This document shows, in pieces, positions 58,789 through 64,000 of a DNA stretch of 64,000 nt. The stretch covers positions 148,632 to 212,631 of the forward strand of contig NZ_KE383985.1 of assembly GCF_000423185.1 (NCBI RefSeq). The letters run 5' to 3'. The notes beneath the pieces were generated by a model. That model searched no databases. It saw nothing but the letters and a program-made list of their open reading frames with translations, and had not been told where the DNA came from. The position numbers were made by a program, and so were the translations under genes. Position 1 is the stretch's first letter; each line of letters opens with the position of its first letter. This stretch comes from Inquilinus limosus DSM 16000. Its GTDB lineage: Bacteria > Pseudomonadota > Alphaproteobacteria > DSM-16000 > Inquilinaceae.

Positions 58789-61476
58789 TTAGAGCGCGCG
58801 CGCCTCCTCGACCAGCTCGAAGCACTCGATGACGTCGCCGGCGCGGATGTCGTCGTAGTTCTCGAAGGCCATGCCGCATTCGTAGCCCTCGCGCACCTCG
58901 CGGACCTCGTCCTTGAAGCGCTTCAGGGTCTTCAGCGTGCCCTCGTGGATCACGACGTTGTCGCGCAGCAGGCGGACGCCGGCGCCGCGCTTGACGATGC
59001 CGTTGGTGACCATGCAGCCCGCGACCTTGCCGACCTTGGTGATGTTGAAGACCTCGCGGATCTCGGCATTGCCGATGTAGTTCTCGCGCATCTTCGGCGC
59101 CAGGAGGCCGGTCAGGGCCGCCTTCACGTCGTCGATCACGTTGTAGATGATCGAGTAGTAGCGGATCTCCACGCCGTCGCGCTTGGCCATCTCCCGCGCC
59201 TGCGGGTTGGCGCGGACGTTGAAGCCGATCAGCATGGCGCCGGTCGAGGCGGCGAGGGTGACGTCGCTCTCGGTGATGGCGCCGACCGCGGAGTGCAGCA
59301 CCCGCACCTTGACCTCGGCGTTGTCGCCCGCGGCCTTCTCCAGCGATCCGGCGATGGCTTCGACCGAGCCCTGCACGTCACCCTTGATGATGACCGGCAG
59401 CTCCTTGGCCTCGCCCTCGCGGATCTTCTCGAACATCTGCTCCAGCGAGCCGCGCGCGGTGGCGACATGCGCCGCCTCGCGCCGCTTGCGGGTGCGGAAC
59501 TCGGTGATCTCGCGGGCCCGCGCCTCGCTGTCGACGACGATGAAGTCGTCGCCGGCCAGCGGCGTGCCGTTGAGGCCGAGCACCTCGACCGGCTGGGCCG
59601 GGGCCGCCGACTTCAGGTTCTGGCCGCGGTCGTCGAGCAGGGCGCGCACGCGGCCCCATTCGCCGCCGGTGACGAAGATGTCGCCGACCTTCAGCGTGCC
59701 GCGCTGGACCAGGACGGTCGCGACGGAGCCGCGACCGCGCTCCAGCTTGGCCTCGATCACCGTGCCCTCGGCCGGGCGGTCGGGATTGGCCTTGAGGTCC
59801 AGCACCTCGGCCTGCAGCAGGATCGCCTCGACCAGCTTGTCCAGGCCCTGGCCGGTCTTGGCCGAGACCAGGACGTCGAGCGTCTCGCCGCCCATCTCCT
59901 CGACCACGACCTCGTGCTGCAGCAGCTCGGTGCGCACGCGCTCGGGCCGGGCATCGGGCAGGTCGATCTTGTTGATGGCGACGATGATCGGCACCTCCGC
60001 CGCGCGGGCGTGGCGGATGGCCTCGATCGTCTGCGGCATGACCCCGTCATTCGCCGCCACCACCAGCACGACGATGTCGGTGGTGTTGGCGCCGCGGGCG
60101 CGCATCTCGGTGAAGGCGGCGTGGCCCGGCGTGTCGATGAACGTCACCCGGTCGCCCGACTCCACCTGCACCTGATAGGCGCCGATGTGCTGGGTGATGC
60201 CGCCGGCCTCGCCCGACACCACGTCGGTGTGGCGCAGCGCGTCGAGCAGCGAGGTCTTGCCGTGGTCGACATGGCCCATGATGGTCACGACCGGCGGCCG
60301 CGGCTGCAGCTCCTCCGGCCGGTCCTCGTCGCCGCGCAGGCCGATCTCGACGTCGGATTCGGCGACGCGCTTCGGCTTGTGGCCGAATTCGGAGACCACC
60401 AGCTCGGCGGTGTCGGCGTCGATCGACTGGGTGATCGTCGCCATCACGCCCAGGCGCATCAGGGTCTTGACCACGTCGCCGCCGCGCTCGGCCATGCGGT
60501 TGGCCAGCTCCTGCACGGTGATGACCTCGGGGATCACCACCTCGCGGGCGATCTTCTCCTGGTTCTGGCTCTGCATCGCCAGGCGCTCGCGCTCCCGGGC
60601 CCGGCGCATCGCCGCCAAGCTGCGGCCGCGGATCTCGCTGCCGTCGTCGCTGAGCGCCTGCACCACGGTGAGCTTGCCGGAGCGGCGCTTCGGCTCGGCC
60701 TTGCCGGCGCCGGGGGCGCGCTTGGCCGGACCCGGAGCCGCACCGCGGCCGGCGGGGCCGCGGGCCGGCCCGCGACCGCCGCCACCACGACGGCGGGTGT
60801 CCTCTTCGTCATCGGCGACGACCGGGGCGCCGCGGACATTGCCGGCCGGCTCGGGCAGGCCCCGGGCGGCCGCGGCCTGGCCGGAGCGGTCGGCCGCGGC
60901 CTTGCGGCGGGCCTCCTCGGCGACGCGCTCGGCGTCGCGGCGCTTCTGCTCTTCCTCGAGCAGGAAGCGTTCCTCCTCGGCCTTGCGCTTGGCCTCGCTC
61001 TCGATCGCGGCCAGCTCCTCCAGCTCGCGCCGGCGCAGCGCCTCGGGATCGAGCGGGGCCGCCGGCTCCGGCGTCGGCTCGACGGCCTCGGGCTCCAGCT
61101 GCGGCGCAGGCTGTGCCGGCGCCGGCTGCTGATGCCGGCGGGCCTCCTCCTCGCGCAGGGCCTCCTGCAGGGCGCGCTGCCGCGCCTCGCGCTCGGCCTG
61201 GGACAGCACCCGGCCGCCGAGGATGCCGCCGCCGCCGCGGGGGCCGCGCCCGAGCTGGCCTTCGGCCGCCCGGCGTGCCGCCGCGCCGCCGTCGGCGAGG
61301 GCGGTGTTGGTGCCGCCGCGCTGGCGCTTGACCTCGACCGTCACCGCCTTGGAGCGGCCATGGCTGAACTGCTGGCGCACCTGGCCCGAATCCGCCGGCT
61401 TCCCACCCAGGGTGAGCTTGGGTTTCGCACTGCCCAGCGACAGCGTCTTGCGATCCTGTTCCTTGCTATCCGTCAT
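58789..61476 (-). CDS. infB: Translation initiation factor IF-2
   Basis: IF-2 is the GTPase that brings fMet-tRNA to the 30S subunit. The 895-residue protein has a long low-complexity, charged N-terminal region (about 50-290), an IF2_N segment (about 310-365), the G domain with GHVDHGKTS at residues 401-409, DTPGHAAF at about 448 and NKID, and the C-terminal fMet-tRNA-binding domains. The length is typical for alphaproteobacteria. It lies 21 bp after ylxR. Confidence 0.97.
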   Translation of the reverse strand: MTDSKEQDRKTLSLGSAKPKLTLGGKPADSGQVRQQFSHGRSKAVTVEVKRQRGGTNTALADGGAAARRAAEGQLGRGPRGGGGILGGRVLSQAEREARQRALQEALREEEARRHQQPAPAQPAPQLEPEAVEPTPEPAAPLDPEALRRRELEELAAIESEAKRKAEEERFLLEEEQKRRDAERVAEEARRKAAADRSGQAAAARGLPEPAGNVRGAPVVADDEEDTRRRGGGGRGPARGPAGRGAAPGPAKRAPGAGKAEPKRRSGKLTVVQALSDDGSEIRGRSLAAMRRARERERLAMQSQNQEKIAREVVIPEVITVQELANRMAERGGDVVKTLMRLGVMATITQSIDADTAELVVSEFGHKPKRVAESDVEIGLRGDEDRPEELQPRPPVVTIMGHVDHGKTSLLDALRHTDVVSGEAGGITQHIGAYQVQVESGDRVTFIDTPGHAAFTEMRARGANTTDIVVLVVAANDGVMPQTIEAIRHARAAEVPIIVAINKIDLPDARPERVRTELLQHEVVVEEMGGETLDVLVSAKTGQGLDKLVEAILLQAEVLDLKANPDRPAEGTVIEAKLERGRGSVATVLVQRGTLKVGDIFVTGGEWGRVRALLDDRGQNLKSAAPAQPVEVLGLNGTPLAGDDFIVVDSEARAREITEFRTRKRREAAHVATARGSLEQMFEKIREGEAKELPVIIKGDVQGSVEAIAGSLEKAAGDNAEVKVRVLHSAVGAITESDVTLAASTGAMLIGFNVRANPQAREMAKRDGVEIRYYSIIYNVIDDVKAALTGLLAPKMRENYIGNAEIREVFNITKVGKVAGCMVTNGIVKRGAGVRLLRDNVVIHEGTLKTLKRFKDEVREVREGYECGMAFENYDDIRAGDVIECFELVEEARAL

Positions 61477-61497
61477 ATCGTCCAGCGTGATCCGCCG

Positions 61498-62226
61498 CTA
61501 TCCCTGCACAGAGAAGGCCGGCGCGGCATTTGCTGCCCCGTCGACCACACCACGTCCAGCCGGTCCGACCCGGTCGGCTCGACCACGAACTCCCTCCAGC
61601 CGTGCCGCTTCCGCGACCAGCCGTTCCGCCAGCCCGCCGCGGGCGACCGCAGCGTGTACCATCCGGTCCCGGGCGAAGGCCATCCCGAGCGCGTCGGCGG
61701 AGAAGATCTCCAAAATCGCCGGCGCCGGCCGGACCGCGGCGGCCAGGGCCGCCAGCTTGGCTCGCCCATCCGCCGCGCCGTCCGCTGCCGCCAGCAGCAC
61801 CGCGGCGCGACCCTCGGCCAGCCACGCCTTCACTTTCTCATATCCGGCCACCGCCTGTCCCGCGCGGCGTGCCATCCCGATAAGATCGATGCAGCTCTTG
61901 TGCAAGAGCGCTTCGACCCGATCGACCAGATCCTCGGGGGCGCGGACCGGCTGGCGGGCCGCCTTGGCGAACAGGCCCTTGGCCTGGGCCCGGCGCAGCG
62001 CCTCGCGCTCCGCGGACACCCACAGGCCGCGGCCCGGCAGCCGCTCCGCCAAATCGGGCACGACCTGACCGTCGGGGCCGACGACGAAGCGAATCAGCTC
62101 CGCCTTCGGCCGCACGGCTCCGGTCGCGATGCAGCGCCGCTCGGGCCCCGTGGCCTCGGGCAGGTCTGCGTCCTCAGGAAAAATGGCGGTCGCGTCGCTC
62201 AGGCCTTCTCCTCCTCCTCGAACCAA
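61498..62226 (-). CDS. RNA-binding protein, YlxR (DUF448) fused to an L7Ae-like domain
   Basis: A 242-residue protein with an N-terminal YlxR domain (GPERRCIATGAVRPKAELIRFVVGPDG, GRGLWVSAEREAL) and a C-terminal L7Ae/ribosomal-like domain (about 105-175: KSCIDLIGMARRAGQAVAGYEKVKAWLAEGRAAVLLAAAD). The ATG at 62226 overlaps nusA by 28 nt. A CTG at 62202, which overlaps the nusA stop as CTGA and sits just behind a GGAGGAGGAG Shine-Dalgarno sequence, might be the true start. Standard member of the nusA-infB operon. Confidence 0.9.
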   Translation of the reverse strand: MVRGGGEGLSDATAIFPEDADLPEATGPERRCIATGAVRPKAELIRFVVGPDGQVVPDLAERLPGRGLWVSAEREALRRAQAKGLFAKAARQPVRAPEDLVDRVEALLHKSCIDLIGMARRAGQAVAGYEKVKAWLAEGRAAVLLAAADGAADGRAKLAALAAAVRPAPAILEIFSADALGMAFARDRMVHAAVARGGLAERLVAEAARLEGVRGRADRVGPAGRGVVDGAANAAPAFSVQG

Positions 62227-63689
62227 TGGGCCCGCGCCTGCATGATCAGGGCGTTGGCCTCGTCGAGGGTGATCGTCTTCTCACCCAGGATCTCGACCAG
62301 CTCATCGCCGGCCAGATCCGCCAGGTCATCCAGGGTCTTGACCCCGTTCTCGCCGAGCTTGACCAGGATCGCCGGCGTCAGCGACTCCAGCGCCGCCAGA
62401 TCGTCGGCCACACCGAGCTCCTTATAGCGCTCGGTCAGCTGCCGGTCGCGCTCCTCGAGCCAGCGCAGCGCGCGCTCCTGCAGCTCGCCGGCCACGTTCT
62501 CGTCGAAGCCTTCGATCTCCGCCAGCTCCTCGAGCGGCGTATAGGCGATCTCCTCGACCTGACGGAAGCCCTCGGCAACCAGGAGATGGGCAATGACGTC
62601 GTCGACGTCCAGGGCCTCCATGAACAATTCGCTGCGCTGCTTGGTCTCTTCCTGGCGGCGCTCGCTCTCCTCGGCCTCGGTCAGGATGTCGATGTCCCAG
62701 CCGGTCAGCATCGATGCCAGGCGGACATTCTGGCCGCGGCGGCCGATCGCCAGCGACAGCTGGTCGTCCGGCACCACCACCTCGATCCGGTTCTGGGTGT
62801 CGTCCAGCACGACCTTGGCCACCTCGGCCGGGGCCAGGGCGTTGACCACGAAGGTGGCGGCATCCGAGGACCAGGGGATGATGTCGATCTTCTCGCCCTG
62901 CAGCTCGCCGACCACGGCCTGGACGCGGCTGCCGCGCATGCCGACGCAGGCGCCGACCGGGTCGATCGAGCTGTCCTTCGAGATCACCGCGATCTTGGCG
63001 CGGCTGCCCGGGTCGCGGGCCACCGCCCTGATCTCGATGATGCCGTCATAGATCTCCGGCACCTCCATGGCGAACAGCTTGGCCATGAACTGCGGATGGG
63101 TGCGGGACAGGAAGATCTGCGGCCCGCGCGGCTCCTCGCGCACGTCGTAGATATAGGCGCGGACGCGGTCGCCGACCTTGAAATGCTCGCGCGGCAGCAG
63201 CTCGTCGCGGCGGATGACGCCTTCGGCGCGGCCGAGGTCGACCGTGACGTTGCCGTATTCGACGCGCTTGACCGAACCGTTGACGATCTCGTCGACGCGG
63301 TCCTTGTACTCCTCGAACTGCCGGTGGCGCTCGGCCTCCCGCACCTTCTGCACGATCACCTGCTTCGCCGTCTGGGCGGCGATGCGGCCGAAATCGATCG
63401 GCGGCAGGTCGTCGATGACGAAGTCGCCGAGCTTCAGATGCGGCCAGCGCTTGGCCGCGAAACCCGCGTCGATCTGGGTCGCCTCGTCCTCGACCGTCTC
63501 GACGATCTGGCGATAGCGGCGCAGCTCGATCTCGCCCGACTTGCGGTTGATGTGGGCGCGGATGTCGTGCTCGTGGCCGTACTTGGAGCGGCCGGCCTTC
63601 TGGATGGCCTGCTCCATCGCGGTCAGCACCTCGTCGCGATCGATGCTCTTTTCGCGGGCCACGACATCGGCAACGTGCAGAAGTTCCAT
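62199..63689 (-). CDS. nusA: Transcription termination/antitermination factor NusA
   Basis: NusA binds RNA polymerase and modulates pausing and termination. The 496-residue protein shows the N-terminal domain ([37 protein letters not shown]), S1 (about 135-200), two KH domains ([22 protein letters not shown] and [16 protein letters not shown]). Two acidic C-terminal helical repeats follow (residues about 360-496). It follows rimP by 13 bp. Confidence 0.97.
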   Translation of the reverse strand: MELLHVADVVAREKSIDRDEVLTAMEQAIQKAGRSKYGHEHDIRAHINRKSGEIELRRYRQIVETVEDEATQIDAGFAAKRWPHLKLGDFVIDDLPPIDFGRIAAQTAKQVIVQKVREAERHRQFEEYKDRVDEIVNGSVKRVEYGNVTVDLGRAEGVIRRDELLPREHFKVGDRVRAYIYDVREEPRGPQIFLSRTHPQFMAKLFAMEVPEIYDGIIEIRAVARDPGSRAKIAVISKDSSIDPVGACVGMRGSRVQAVVGELQGEKIDIIPWSSDAATFVVNALAPAEVAKVVLDDTQNRIEVVVPDDQLSLAIGRRGQNVRLASMLTGWDIDILTEAEESERRQEETKQRSELFMEALDVDDVIAHLLVAEGFRQVEEIAYTPLEELAEIEGFDENVAGELQERALRWLEERDRQLTERYKELGVADDLAALESLTPAILVKLGENGVKTLDDLADLAGDELVEILGEKTITLDEANALIMQARAHWFEEEEKA

Positions 63690-63702
63690 GCCTCGGGCGT
63701 TC

Positions 63703-64000
63703 CTATGCGTCTTGGGTGTCGGGCTGGGGGGCGGCGGCGGCAGCCGCGGCCTCGGCCTGCTCGACCTCTGCGGCGGCGGCTTCGATCAGGGCGTCGGTCA
63801 GGATCAGCTTCGCCCGCTGGATCTCGGCGAAGGGCAGCCGCACCGGCTCCTCCCCGATCTCCTCGGCGCGCAGCAGCACCGTCTCGCCGTCCAGCCCGGC
63901 CAGGACGCCGCGGAAGCGCTTGCGGCCGTCGACCGGGACCCGCGTCTCGATCCGCGCCTCGTGGCCGAGGAAGCGTTCGTAGTCGGCGAGCCGGGTCAGC
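63703..64000 (-). CDS. rimP: Ribosome maturation factor RimP, C-terminal part (partial)
   Basis: The frame runs from the window edge to a stop at 63703-63705 on the minus strand. The translated end, [20 protein letters not shown] then VPFAEIQ-type segments ([19 protein letters not shown]) and an Ala/Glu-rich tail, matches RimP, which helps 30S subunit maturation. The N-terminal part lies beyond the window. It is first in the nusA operon, the usual place. Confidence 0.9.
   Translation of the reverse strand, partial: LTRLADYERFLGHEARIETRVPVDGRKRFRGVLAGLDGETVLLRAEEIGEEPVRLPFAEIQRAKLILTDALIEAAAAEVEQAEAAAAAAAPQPDTQDA

Noticed and set aside
58066-62427. A 1453-codon plus-strand open frame
   Set aside because: It is the antisense of truB, rbfA, infB, ylxR and nusA and shows no family motifs.

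Overview
The window is a high-GC alphaproteobacterial chromosome segment. Gene content and order (parAB-rsmG-mnmG-mnmE, rho-hemJ-hemH-hemE, PPDK regulator-maf-aroE-coaE-dnaQ-secB, hslVU beside the his genes, nusA-infB-pnp) fit Rhodospirillales-type bacteria such as Inquilinus or Azospirillum relatives. The genus is a guess. The segment appears to be origin-proximal: it carries parAB, four parS-type palindromes at 3.8-8.0 kb, and a candidate oriC at 23.09-23.46 kb between hemE and the PPDK regulator. That is the same neighbourhood as the Caulobacter and Rickettsia origins.

Layout. 1-1638 (+): end of leuS, lptE, holA. 1754-7937 (-): parB, parA, rsmG, mnmG, then mnmE, with a small GIY-YIG nuclease gene on the opposite strand between mnmG and mnmE. 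8002-18264: an accessory stretch, mostly on +, separating mnmE from rho. It holds a DUF6489 protein, a thioredoxin-domain YyaL/DUF255 protein, ogt, a VapB45/VapC45-like toxin-antitoxin pair, a frameshifted dienelactone hydrolase, a quinone oxidoreductase, a DUF559 nuclease-like gene inside inverted repeats, and a TetR-regulated EmrAB-type pump. 18409-23092 (-): rho, hemJ, hemH, hemE. 23459-27628 (+): a tightly overlapping PPDK regulator-maf-aroE-coaE-dnaQ run and a P-loop kinase. 27729-36829: secB, fxsA, tim44-like, smr, LysR/azoreductase, an esterase-like phytase, an MBL protein, and hslUV with a candidate heat-shock promoter. 36830-42948 (+): hisB-hisH-GNAT-hisA-hisF-hisE, then a HIT protein and a membrane adenylate cyclase. 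43033-54577: accessory metabolism and regulation (SpdH-like flavoprotein, DMT exporter/LysR, MltB-like lytic transglycosylase, persulfide-dioxygenase-like protein, Tat aldo/keto reductase with a divergent AraC regulator, IorAB-type molybdenum hydroxylase). 54633-64000 (-): the rimP-nusA-ylxR-infB-rbfA-truB-rpsO-pnp translation/RNA operon, with rimP cut by the window edge.

The most distinctive non-genic structure is a set of palindromic intergenic repeats. Three sequence families (seven copies) have different hairpins but the same borders: each hairpin sits between GTCAT and ATCCAG (or the reverse complement), and most copies are paired. A small GIY-YIG nuclease gene lies between two of these repeats. 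Separately, a DUF559 nuclease-like gene is bounded by long inverted repeats of another type. Two unrelated small nuclease genes bounded by palindromes is the best candidate here for an under-described mobile or selfish unit. No tRNA, rRNA, CRISPR array, classical insertion sequence or prophage was seen.
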